Positions 1-5,745 of a stretch of 5,745 bases of DNA are shown piece by piece. The DNA lies in the NCBI GenBank assembly GCA_946887065.1, contig CAMPKL010000271.1, positions 1 to 5,745 of the forward strand, given 5' to 3'. Position numbers and translations under genes: made by a program. Source of the DNA: an uncultured Bryobacterales bacterium. GTDB lineage: Bacteria > Acidobacteriota > Terriglobia > Bryobacterales > UBA6623. Numbering within the stretch: position 1 is the first letter of the stretch; every line of letters begins with the position of its first letter. Under the pieces are notes generated by a model. It saw nothing but the letters and a program-made list of their open reading frames with translations, made no database searches and was not told where the DNA came from.

Positions 1-1
1 G

Positions 2-1273
2 TGTTTGAATCTGCCCGAGACGATCTCTTCGGGCCAGCGGTCGATCCGCGAAGTTTGCGTCCTTGACGAACCCAAGGAAGGCGAATGGCAAGAAAGAGCC
101 GATCGCCTCCGGCTCGAAGTCGCGGGGATCGAGAAGCTCGACAAAGCGATCCGGCAAGATCAGTTGAAGTTGCGCGCTTTGCCGCAAGCCCGCAAGCGCA
201 AAGAGGCGCTCAAGCTGCGCTGGAAAGTCGGCAGGCAACGGATCGCGCTGGCGCGCATGCTGGCGGCTATCCGCTTTACGCCGGATGAAATTTCGCGGAT
301 GGCCGGGCTGATTGAACAGAGCCTGAATTCGGTGAAGACGCTGGAGCGTCCGCTGGCGCAAGCGCAGCGTGAGCTCGAACAACTCGGCAACAGCCGCAGC
401 GAATACTCTCGACAACTCGCCCAGCAGATCAAAGACCTCAACAGCTCCATCCAGGAGATTGAAGAAGTTTGCGGTCTGCCTTCTAGTGAATTGCGGGCGA
501 CCGCGCAACGTATTCGCCGGGGCCGAGACGTTTCGGGCGTTGCAACCCGCGAGTTGATTGAAGCCAACCTGCGACTAGTGGTCTCGATCGCCAAACGCTA
601 TCTGAATCGAGGGATGCATTTCTTGGATTTGATTCAGGAAGGCAACATCGGCCTGATGAAGGCCGTCGACAAGTTTGAATGGCGTCGAGGTTATAAGTTT
701 TCGACTTACGCCACGTGGTGGATCCGGCAAGCGATTACCCGAGCCATCGCCGACCAAGCTCGCACTATACGCATCCCTGTGCACATGATCGAGACGATCA
801 ATAAGTTGGTCAGGACGTCGCGGCAACTGGTGCAAGAGTTAGGACGCGAACCCTCGATCGAAGAGATCGCGGAAGCGATGGAATTGCCGGTGGCCAAGGT
901 GCGCAAGATCAAGAAGATTGCGCAAGAGCCTATCTCCATCGAAACTCCGGTCGGCGAAGAAGACGAGAGTCACCTGGGAGACTTCATCGAGGACGAAGCG
1001 CAGCAGTCGCCTTCGGACGCGGTAATCAATCTGAACCTAAGAGCGCAGACGGCTCAAGTATTGAAGACTCTCACGCCGCGCGAAGAGAAAGTCATTCGCA
1101 TGCGTTTCGGGCTGGAAGACGGCAGCGAACACACTTTGGAAGAAGTGGGCCAAAGCTTCGCGGTTACGCGCGAGAGGATTCGTCAGATCGAAGCCAAGGC
1201 GTTGCGCAAGCTGCGTCACCCGAGCCGCAGCAAGCAGCTCAAGACCTTCGTTGAGCCGAACCACGGGGCCTAG
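2..1273 (+). CDS. rpoD: RNA polymerase primary sigma factor RpoD (5' end outside window)
   Basis: Primary (housekeeping) sigma factor. It binds core RNA polymerase and recognises the -10 and -35 promoter elements. Residue numbers count from the TTG at position 5. Residues about 20-180 form the helical, charged spacer before region 2, with a likely coiled coil at about 110-155. Region 2 spans about 182-257: [18 protein letters not shown], the core-binding [18 protein letters not shown], then the -10 recognition helix around [14 protein letters not shown]. Region 3 spans about 258-330 ([11 protein letters not shown] through GDFIED). Region 4 starts near [15 protein letters not shown] (353), and its helix-turn-helix at 376-401 ([25 protein letters not shown]) is nearly identical to the classic RpoD -35 reader, followed by RKLRHPSRS. 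Regions 1.1 and 1.2 are absent and the frame stays open to the left edge, so the gene is cut by the window and the TTG at 5 is not a credible start. Near-canonical regions 2 and 4 favour RpoD over an alternative sigma factor. It converges on rpsA 7 bp downstream, leaving no room for a private terminator. Confidence 0.96.
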   Translation, partial: CLNLPETISSGQRSIREVCVLDEPKEGEWQERADRLRLEVAGIEKLDKAIRQDQLKLRALPQARKRKEALKLRWKVGRQRIALARMLAAIRFTPDEISRMAGLIEQSLNSVKTLERPLAQAQRELEQLGNSRSEYSRQLAQQIKDLNSSIQEIEEVCGLPSSELRATAQRIRRGRDVSGVATRELIEANLRLVVSIAKRYLNRGMHFLDLIQEGNIGLMKAVDKFEWRRGYKFSTYATWWIRQAITRAIADQARTIRIPVHMIETINKLVRTSRQLVQELGREPSIEEIAEAMELPVAKVRKIKKIAQEPISIETPVGEEDESHLGDFIEDEAQQSPSDAVINLNLRAQTAQVLKTLTPREEKVIRMRFGLEDGSEHTLEEVGQSFAVTRERIRQIEAKALRKLRHPSRSKQLKTFVEPNHGA

Positions 1274-1284
1274 GCGGGACCTAG
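1270..1284. repeat. Short inverted repeat carrying both convergent stop codons
   Basis: CTAGG at 1270-1274 and its reverse complement CCTAG at 1280-1284 flank a 5-base loop. The rpoD stop (TAG, 1271-1273) lies in the left arm. The rpsA stop (CTA on this strand, 1281-1283) lies in the right arm. There is also a perfect 8-base palindrome at 1268-1275. The stem is only 5 bp and neither strand has a following T-run, so this is not a convincing intrinsic terminator. Two facing TAG codons automatically give part of the symmetry, so it may be incidental. Confidence 0.5.
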
Positions 1285-3128
1285 ACCAAGGCGAGTTCGA
1301 TGACGCCGCTGGCGGCGTCGACATGCGTCACCTTGAACGCGCGCACTTCTCCCGTTTGGAACTCGGCGGCTGCGGAACCGCCCGCGGCCCCGCCCTTCCA
1401 GGCAGCTTGCAGGCGAGCGCTGAGGGACGAAACGTCCGCATCGGCGGAGGGCGCTTCGGCAGCCTCGGATTCGACCGGCGATTCGTGAGCGGCAAGCTTG
1501 CACACGCCCCGGACGCCTTCGTCCAATTCGACGTCGATTTTTTCCGCGCTTGCTTTGAGCACACGTCCGTTAACGGTGTCGCCCACCGCGACCGAGGCGA
1601 CGTACTTGTCCAGCTCAGTCGGTTCCAGTTGCTTCATGCCGAGCTTGAGACGGCGATTCGCGCGATCGATTTCGATGATTTTGACGGTCACGCTTTGCCC
1701 CGTCTTCAATACTTCGTTGGGGTGATTGAGCCGGCGATCGGAGGTGATGTCCGAAACATGCAGCAGGCCTTCGACTCCTTCGGCGATCTCGACGAAAGCT
1801 CCGAAGTTGGTCGTCTTTTGCACGGTTCCTTGTGCAACCGAACCGACCGGATGTTGAGCCTCCAAACGCTCCCAGGGATCGCCCAGGGCCTGCTTCAGCC
1901 CCAGTGCGGCGCGGCGCTTGCCGGCATTCAGTTCGAGGATGACGGCGTCGACTTCTTCGCCGACGGAAAGGATGTCGCTCGGATGATGAATCCGCCGGGC
2001 CCAGGACATCTCGGAAACGTGAATGAGTCCTTCCGCGCCAGGGACCAATTCGACGAAAGCGCCGAAGTCTTTGAGCCTTGTGACCGCTCCGCGGACCCGA
2101 TCGCCCACGGCGAACTTCGTTTCAACGGTAGCCCACGGATCGGACTCGAGCTGCTTGCGGCCAACGGCGATGCGACGGCCTTCTTCGGCAATGCGCAGGA
2201 CTTTGACTTCCAGTTCGTCCCCGAGCTTCAGAACGGCGCCGACGTTGTCGACTCGCGCCCAGGAAATATCGCTGATATGAAGCAGGGCGTCGACGCCGCC
2301 GATGTCGACAAAAGCTCCGAAGTCGCGGATGTTGCGGACGACGCCCCTCACGACATCGCCCACGTTTAGATCTTCAACGACTTGGCGCCGCTGCTGGCGG
2401 CGCTCGTCGTCGACGACGGAACGGCGATCCAAAACTACGTTGCGGTCGTCGATGTCGAGTTGAGCGATGCGGAATCGAATCTCTTGACCGATCAGCGCTT
2501 CCAAGCTCTCTTGGTCACGTTCGCCGGACCTGGAAGCGGGAAGGAAGCCTCGGGCGCCGCCTACGTCGACGGCCAGACCGCCCTTGACGCCTTCGAGGAC
2601 TTTGCCGACAAGAATGGAACCAGCGTCGAAAGCGGCTTCGAGTTGATTGAATTCGCTAGGACGCTGAGCAGCCGTGCTCTGGAGTTCGATGTAGCCCTCG
2701 GCGGAGCGGCCGGTAATCATGACCTCGATCGAGTCGCCGGGCTTCCAATTGGGCTTTTCAGAACCGCGGCCGGTAGGATACGGCAGGAACGCTTCGGCCT
2801 TATCGCCGACATCGACAAAAACGCCGTCGCCGCGCAGGCTTACGACAGTTCCTTGGACGACCCCTCCGACGGCTTCCTCCGGCTGGGCCGGAGACGACAT
2901 CATTTCTTCGAGCGTCGCTTCGTCCGGAATCTCGATGTCGTCGTCGTCGAAGTCTTCTCCCGCCGCAGGCATGGCGGGCATGGCAGGCATTGCGGATTGA
3001 TCCGACGGTTGGGTCGGCTGAGTCCGCGGCTTGTCGCGCTCGTCTTGGTCCTGTTTTCCTTCCGCACCTTTCCGGTGCGAAAGATCCTTGGGGGCCTCGT
3101 TGGGAAGTGCAGGGATCTCCGAATTCAC
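1281..3128 (-). CDS. rpsA: 30S ribosomal protein S1, six S1 domains
   Basis: Ribosomal protein S1 captures mRNA on the 30S subunit and helps unfold it for initiation. The 615-residue product is longer than the roughly 560 of E. coli S1. After an unusual N-terminal extension (1-85: charged, Pro/Gln-rich, with MPA repeats at 47-55 and an acidic run at 59-66) come six OB-fold S1 repeats at about 88-152, 169-236, 256-326, 341-413, 428-500 and 514-613. Repeats 3-5 are textbook (DFGAFVDIGGVDALLHISDISW, DFGAFVELVPGAEGLIHVSEMSW, NFGAFVEIAEGVEGLLHVSD) and are joined by KQLESDPW and KQALGDPW linkers. Repeats 1 and 2 are divergent, as in the ribosome-binding half of the family. Repeat 6 is split by an Ala/Ser/Glu-rich insert at about 549-588. 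The start is GTG at 3128: an in-frame TAA lies at 3164-3162 with no start codon between, and AGGAG lies 11 nt upstream. rsmD lies upstream on the same strand. The leader holds a hairpin (see 3146-3180). Confidence 0.96.
   Translation of the reverse strand: MNSEIPALPNEAPKDLSHRKGAEGKQDQDERDKPRTQPTQPSDQSAMPAMPAMPAAGEDFDDDDIEIPDEATLEEMMSSPAQPEEAVGGVVQGTVVSLRGDGVFVDVGDKAEAFLPYPTGRGSEKPNWKPGDSIEVMITGRSAEGYIELQSTAAQRPSEFNQLEAAFDAGSILVGKVLEGVKGGLAVDVGGARGFLPASRSGERDQESLEALIGQEIRFRIAQLDIDDRNVVLDRRSVVDDERRQQRRQVVEDLNVGDVVRGVVRNIRDFGAFVDIGGVDALLHISDISWARVDNVGAVLKLGDELEVKVLRIAEEGRRIAVGRKQLESDPWATVETKFAVGDRVRGAVTRLKDFGAFVELVPGAEGLIHVSEMSWARRIHHPSDILSVGEEVDAVILELNAGKRRAALGLKQALGDPWERLEAQHPVGSVAQGTVQKTTNFGAFVEIAEGVEGLLHVSDITSDRRLNHPNEVLKTGQSVTVKIIEIDRANRRLKLGMKQLEPTELDKYVASVAVGDTVNGRVLKASAEKIDVELDEGVRGVCKLAAHESPVESEAAEAPSADADVSSLSARLQAAWKGGAAGGSAAAEFQTGEVRAFKVTHVDAASGVIELALV
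2964..2990 (-). repeat. Three 9-bp tandem repeats encoding Met-Pro-Ala x3 in S1
   Basis: Read on the minus strand, three consecutive 9-base units (ATGCCTGCC-like, differing at one or two positions) encode MPAMPAMPA, residues 47-55 of S1. They lie in the disordered N-terminal extension just before the acidic run. In-frame 9-bp units like these can gain or lose copies by slippage without breaking the frame. Each unit contains an in-frame ATG, but there is no clear ribosome binding site before them. Confidence 0.8.
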
Positions 3129-3139
3129 TTTAACTACTA

Positions 3140-3145
3140 CTCCTA
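3140..3145 (-). promoter_or_regulatory. Ribosome binding site of rpsA
   Basis: The minus strand reads TAGGAG here, five bases of the AGGAGG consensus, followed by an 11-nt A/T/G spacer (TAGTAGTTAAA) and the GTG start at 3128. The spacing is slightly longer than the usual 5-9 nt. The site begins directly at the base of the leader stem-loop, so folding or protein binding there could affect ribosome access. It supports GTG 3128 as the start. Confidence 0.65.
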
Positions 3146-3180
3146 CCGCTGGGAAACAAGATTATTTTCCCATACAGCGG
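3146..3180 (-). promoter_or_regulatory. Stem-loop in the rpsA 5' leader, next to the Shine-Dalgarno site
   Basis: On the minus strand the order is CCGCT, bulge GTAT, GGGAAA, loop ATAATCTTG, TTTCCC, AGCGG. The inner arms (3166-3171 with 3151-3156) give 6 perfect pairs. The outer arms (3176-3180 with 3146-3150) give 5 more, interrupted only by a 4-nt bulge on the 5' side. No T-run follows on either strand, so it is not an intrinsic terminator for rsmD. The ribosome binding site starts at the very next base. In E. coli, S1 represses its own synthesis through a structured rpsA leader, so an autoregulatory element is a reasonable inference, unproven here. An operator or chance palindrome is the alternative. 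Confidence 0.5.
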
Positions 3181-3216
3181 CGACGAAAGGACAATCGCTC
3201 GGCGAGGATAACTGAT

Positions 3217-3771
3217 CTAATCAGCTTTTAGGTCGTCCGCGGCAGGCTCGTTGCGGTAGAAAGTGAGGGCGCTGGAGCCGATTTGCACGGTGCGGGACCG
3301 AGAGAGGGCGCCGACGCTCGGCGGCAACTCGTGACGCCGGGCATGCTGGGCGATAACCAGCTTGGCTCCTTTTTCGGCCAGGGCGGCGAGCGTGGAGGCA
3401 TAGGCTTCGTGATCAGCGTAAGGCGGACCGACGAACCAGATGTCGGCATCGATGCGGGGCAGCGCGTCCTTGGCGGAGGCTTGAATGACAACCGCATCCG
3501 CCTCGGCTCCGAGCGACTGCAAGTTGGCTTGGATGCCGCGCGCGGCGGCGCGATTCTGTTCAACGAACAGCGCCTGCTTGGCTCCCCGGCTAAGGGCTTC
3601 GATGCCGACCGCGCCGGTGCCGGCATACAAATCGGCGAAGACGACGCCCTCCATCTCGAACTGAAGGATGTTGAAGAGCGTCTCGCGCATGCGATCCAAC
3701 ATGGGACGAGTTCCGCTGCTTTCGGGTGAGAGCAACCGCCGCCTTCGATACTTGCCGCCAATCACGCGCAC
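3217..3771 (-). CDS. rsmD: 16S rRNA (guanine(966)-N(2))-methyltransferase RsmD, with atypical GPPY motif
   Basis: SAM-dependent methyltransferase of the RsmD family, which methylates N2 of G966 in 16S rRNA on the assembled small subunit. With the GTG at 3771 as start it is 184 residues, the usual length, and opens VRVIGGKYRRRRL, matching the family N-terminus (RVIGGKYRGRRL). Next come TRPMLDRMRETLFNIL (21-36), SAM-binding motif I DLYAGTGAVGIEALSRGA (47-64) with the acidic loop E71, and the C-terminal SSALTFYR strand. An in-frame ATG at 3843 would add 24 residues unlike the family and place the two divergent starts only 17 bp apart, so I prefer 3771; a weak GGTGGA precedes it. Oddity: motif IV, normally D/N-PPY/F, reads GPPY at 115-118 (Gly codon 3427-3429), losing the side chain expected to contact the target amine. 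Stop is TAG at 3217-3219. rpsA follows after 88 bp and may be co-transcribed. Family assignment is firm; activity is uncertain. Confidence 0.9.
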   Translation of the reverse strand: MRVIGGKYRRRRLLSPESSGTRPMLDRMRETLFNILQFEMEGVVFADLYAGTGAVGIEALSRGAKQALFVEQNRAAARGIQANLQSLGAEADAVVIQASAKDALPRIDADIWFVGPPYADHEAYASTLAALAEKGAKLVIAQHARRHELPPSVGALSRSRTVQIGSSALTFYRNEPAADDLKAD

Positions 3772-3860
3772 TGCTTCCACCGTAGCGCGATCAGCGGGCG
3801 ACGCGCCGTTGATATTCTGACAAGATCGAGCGACTGAATTCATCCGCAGGCGAACGCCCC
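3772..3860. promoter_or_regulatory. Divergent rsmD/miaA intergenic region, presumed promoters
   Basis: If rsmD starts at 3771, these 89 bp separate two divergently transcribed genes and should hold both promoters. I see only half-signals. TTGATA at 3809-3814 (+) and TTGTCA at 3823-3818 (-) resemble -35 hexamers, but neither has a good -10 at 16-18 bp. There is no clear palindrome. The location is inferred from gene arrangement, not from a recognised promoter. Confidence 0.3.
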
Positions 3861-4775
3861 TTGTTGGTGATCGTCGGACCCACGGCTTCGGGCAAGAGTG
3901 CGCTCGGCATCGCGCTAGCGAAGGCGCTCGGCGGGGAAATTATCAGTTGTGACTCGGTTCAGCTGTATCGCGGCTTCGACGTCGGCGCGGCTAAAACGCC
4001 AAAAGGCGAACGGGAAGGCGTTGCTCATCATCTGCTCGACGTACTGAGTCCCAGCGACAAGGCAACAGCGGGAGACTACGCGCGAATGGCCCGGCGCTCC
4101 ATTCAGGAAGTGAGCCGGCGGGGTCGATTGCCTATTGTTGTCGGCGGGACCGGCCTGTACCTGCGAGCGGCGCTGCGGGGGCTTTTTAGCGGCCCCGGGA
4201 GGGATGAGGCTCTGCGTGACCGTTTGGAGCGCATCACCGCCGAGAAGGGACCTACGCGCCTTCACGAGATACTCGCGCGAATCGATCCGGACTCCGCGGG
4301 CCGGATTCATTGGAACGACCAGCCGAAGCTAATCCGCGCGATCGAAGTGTGCCTGGTCAGCCGCCGGCCGTTTTCCAAGGTCCTTGGCGAGGACACGGAA
4401 GAACCGCTGGAGGGATTCCGCGTCACTTTGCTTGGCTTGGCGCCGCCGCGCGAGGCGCTCTACGAGAGGATCGACAGACGCACCAAGCGAATGTTCGCGG
4501 AGGGAATACTCGCAGAGGTGCGGAGCTTGTTGGACGCCAACGTTCCGCAAACAGCTTGGCCCTTTGGAGCGGTGGGCTATAAGCAAGCAGCGGCAGCGGT
4601 GAGGGGCGACATGGAAGCCGCGGAAGCAGCCGAGGCGGCGGCCCGGGCAACGCGGCGCTACGCAAAACGGCAGATGACCTGGTTCCGGCAGCAAGAGCCG
4701 ACGACGATTTGGCTGGAAGGTTTCGGTGACGACCCTGAAATTCAAAAAGCCGCTTACTCCATCGCTAAGCGATAA
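3861..4775 (+). CDS. miaA: tRNA dimethylallyltransferase MiaA
   Basis: Transfers a dimethylallyl group from DMAPP to N6 of A37 in tRNAs that read codons beginning with U, the first step towards ms2i6A, which stabilises codon pairing. The 304 residues match the family's usual length of about 300-315. Visible motifs: P-loop GPTASGKS (6-13), DSVQLYRGFDVGAAKTP (31-47, DSxQ substrate loop), HHLLDV (56-61), VVGGTGLYLRAAL (93-105), IHWNDQPKLIRAIEV (149-163; most homologs have Pro where this has Trp), VGYKQ (238-242) and the C-terminal RRYAKRQMTWFR (265-276). The start is uncertain. The frame is open from a TGA at 3810-3812 with no ATG. TTG at 3861 and 3864 and GTG at 3867 sit directly before the P-loop strand. 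CTG at 3834 would give LNSSAGERPLLVIVG, a natural-looking N-terminus. No strong Shine-Dalgarno precedes any of them. It is divergent from rsmD and convergent with the receptor gene. hfq, a common neighbour in other bacteria, is not next to it. Confidence 0.95.
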   Translation: MLVIVGPTASGKSALGIALAKALGGEIISCDSVQLYRGFDVGAAKTPKGEREGVAHHLLDVLSPSDKATAGDYARMARRSIQEVSRRGRLPIVVGGTGLYLRAALRGLFSGPGRDEALRDRLERITAEKGPTRLHEILARIDPDSAGRIHWNDQPKLIRAIEVCLVSRRPFSKVLGEDTEEPLEGFRVTLLGLAPPREALYERIDRRTKRMFAEGILAEVRSLLDANVPQTAWPFGAVGYKQAAAAVRGDMEAAEAAEAAARATRRYAKRQMTWFRQQEPTTIWLEGFGDDPEIQKAAYSIAKR

Positions 4776-4798
4776 AGAAATGCCGTCTCAAATTCGAA

Positions 4799-4827
4799 GG
4801 GGCGCTCCGGTCTGACCGGAACGCCCC
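4799..4827. terminator. Stem-loop between convergent miaA and receptor gene, likely transcription terminator
   Basis: GGGGCG (4799-4804) pairs with CGCCCC (4822-4827) and TCCGGT (4806-4811) pairs with ACCGGA (4815-4820), with a single C/A mismatch between the two helices and a 3-nt CTG loop. That is 12 GC-rich pairs. It lies 24 nt after the miaA stop and 47 nt after the receptor stop on the opposite strand. The plus-strand side has no T-run. The minus-strand side is followed by TTCGAATTTG, moderately T-rich, so it fits better as the receptor gene's terminator, perhaps working in both directions. Confidence 0.65.
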
Positions 4828-4829
4828 TG

Positions 4830-4847
4830 CCCTAACCAAGGTTTGGG
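4830..4847. repeat. Small imperfect inverted repeat beside the terminator
   Basis: CCCTAA at 4830-4835 and TTTGGG at 4842-4847 pair except for one T/T mismatch, around the self-complementary centre CCAAGG. It lies just after the main stem-loop, between miaA and the receptor gene. It may add to termination or be incidental; the stem is weak. Confidence 0.25.
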
Positions 4848-4874
4848 GACCAGAGGAGAGGGCGAATCGAACGG

Positions 4875-5745
4875 TTAGAAGTTGAACTTGAGAGCGAACT
4901 GGTTCGTCCTCATGCTACGCGCGCTGGTGATTCTGCCGTACTGCGTCGAGGTCAGGCTCGTGTTGGGCGGATTCCAGTTCGGGTGATTGGTTGCGTTGTA
5001 GGACTCGAACTTGAACTCCGCGCCCATCGATTCGTTGATGCGGAAGTTCTTCGTTGCTGAAAAGTCCATGTTGCGGTAGCCCGGTCCGATCAGGTCCATG
5101 CGGGTCGAGTTGCCGTAGCGGTACGGGAAGGTCGGGTCCACCACTTCTCCGGCGTTGAAGCCGCCGCAGTAGTAGGAGTTTTGACGTCCGTCGGCGCCCT
5201 TGCTCCAGAACGCTTCCGGTCCGCCATTGATATTCGGGTTGATGCCGGTGGCGTCGGCGCCGCCGCTGCCGCCAAACGTACGGTTGCCGCAGCCGCCGTG
5301 GTTGCGAGGCGTGCCGGTCGAGAAGGTTAGGATAGTGCCAACCTGCCAGCCGCCCGCCAACGTTTCAAGCAGGGCGTTGTCAAAGCTTAACGGTAAATCA
5401 TACAGGATCGATGCCGTTAGGCGGTGAGCTGTATGGAACTGCGACAAGCCGCGCTCGTTGCTGAAATCATAAAAGTTGAACGGGAACAGGTTGTCGCCGC
5501 CGTTGGTGCGGATCGCCGACGAATCGTCGATTGACTTGGCCCACGTGTAACCGACCAAGTACGTCAGGCCGTTGGCATTGCGCTGCAGCAATTTGGCGCC
5601 CAGGGCATGGTAGTTGGAGTTGCCCAGACTCGAAATCGTCTGGATCGTGCCGTAGGCTGCGTCGCCCCAGGGGCGGCGCGCGCCTTCGGACGAAAAGTCC
5701 TCCGGTCCAGAGCGCAGCAGCGGCTGGTTCCAACCATGCATCTTC
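4875..5745 (-). CDS. C-terminal part of Oar-like TonB-dependent outer-membrane receptor (5' end outside window)
   Basis: The last 289 or so residues of a large outer-membrane beta-barrel protein. The recognisable pattern is that of acidobacterial Oar-like receptors, which usually start with a carboxypeptidase-regulatory-like domain and exceed 1000 residues. Counting from the internal Met at 5741, there is SNYHALGAKLLQRNANGLTYLVGYTWAKSIDDSS (42-75), then FSNERGLSQFHTAHRLTASILYDLP (93-117), GGWQVGTILTFSTGTP (130-145), GPGYRNMDFSATKNFRI (219-235), and an end in RTNQFALKFNF. The terminal Phe with alternating hydrophobics is the signal read by the BAM assembly machinery. A Gly/Asn-rich stretch at 146-200 contains the only two cysteines (C151, C192) and is probably a surface loop, possibly with a disulfide. 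The frame is open to the right edge, so the ATG at 5741 is internal. The substrate is unknown: these receptors are often described as TonB-dependent, but the plug domain is not in view. It converges on miaA across a stem-loop. Confidence 0.85.
   Translation of the reverse strand, partial: KMHGWNQPLLRSGPEDFSSEGARRPWGDAAYGTIQTISSLGNSNYHALGAKLLQRNANGLTYLVGYTWAKSIDDSSAIRTNGGDNLFPFNFYDFSNERGLSQFHTAHRLTASILYDLPLSFDNALLETLAGGWQVGTILTFSTGTPRNHGGCGNRTFGGSGGADATGINPNINGGPEAFWSKGADGRQNSYYCGGFNAGEVVDPTFPYRYGNSTRMDLIGPGYRNMDFSATKNFRINESMGAEFKFESYNATNHPNWNPPNTSLTSTQYGRITSARSMRTNQFALKFNF

Noticed and set aside
5..7. TTG as the start codon of the sigma factor
   Set aside because: The frame is open to the window edge and the product would lack regions 1.1 and 1.2, so the real start lies upstream.
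1251..2369. Open frame of 372 codons on the plus strand, antisense to rpsA
   Set aside because: It mirrors the S1 coding frame in GC-rich DNA, has low-complexity composition dictated by the opposite strand, and matches no family. rpsA is unmistakable.
3159..3175. Possible rpsA -10 element (TAATCT in the hairpin loop, or the TATGGG overlapping the stem)
   Set aside because: Each matches the -10 consensus poorly and neither has an acceptable -35 at 16-18 bp. Not called as a promoter.
2382..3215. Open frame of 277 codons on the plus strand, also antisense to rpsA and its leader
   Set aside because: Same reason: a shadow of the S1 codons with no recognisable domain.
3283..3729. Plus-strand frame of 148 codons opposite rsmD
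   Set aside because: Antisense shadow with no motif and no ribosome binding site.
3228..3761. Minus-strand frame of 177 codons overlapping rsmD out of register
   Set aside because: Ser/Arg/Pro-rich composition typical of an off-frame reading; the true frame shows all the RsmD motifs.
4329..4745. Minus-strand frame of 138 codons opposite miaA
   Set aside because: Composition is Arg/Pro/Leu-rich as expected from the antisense of miaA; no family resemblance.
5739..5741. ATG as the start of the receptor gene
   Set aside because: The frame continues past it to the edge, and a protein starting there would lack signal peptide, plug and most of the barrel.

Overview
The window looks like ordinary chromosomal DNA from a GC-rich Acidobacteriota member, probably of the Solibacter/Bryobacter type. 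This rests on family resemblance by eye, not on a search. The clues are a housekeeping sigma factor with the long helical spacer ahead of region 2 seen in that phylum, a six-domain ribosomal protein S1 with an acidic N-terminal extension, and the end of an Oar-like TonB-dependent receptor of the kind greatly expanded in these genomes.

Layout, left to right: the 3' part of rpoD (+) enters from the left edge and stops at 1273. It converges on rpsA (-, 3128 to 1281), with only 7 bp between the two stop codons. Upstream of rpsA on the same strand, after an 88-89 bp gap holding a stem-loop and a Shine-Dalgarno site, is rsmD (-). rsmD is divergent from miaA (+, 3861-4775). miaA converges on the 3' end of an outer-membrane receptor gene (-, stop at 4875) that runs off the right edge. 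A strong stem-loop sits between those two genes.

Four of the five genes serve core information processing: promoter recognition (RpoD), mRNA recruitment to the 30S subunit (S1), 16S rRNA methylation (RsmD) and tRNA prenylation (MiaA). rsmD and rpsA may share a transcript. The receptor fragment is unrelated in function and belongs to an outer-membrane uptake or surface family.

I found no mobile element, CRISPR array, RNA gene, toxin-antitoxin or defence locus, and nothing that looks like a new multi-gene system. The points worth a second look are small: an 11-bp interrupted hairpin abutting the rpsA ribosome binding site, a GPPY in place of the expected N/DPPY motif in RsmD, the 7-bp tail-to-tail junction of rpoD and rpsA with both stops inside an inverted repeat, and uncertain non-ATG starts for rsmD and miaA. 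Every stretch over 300 bases is covered by a gene.
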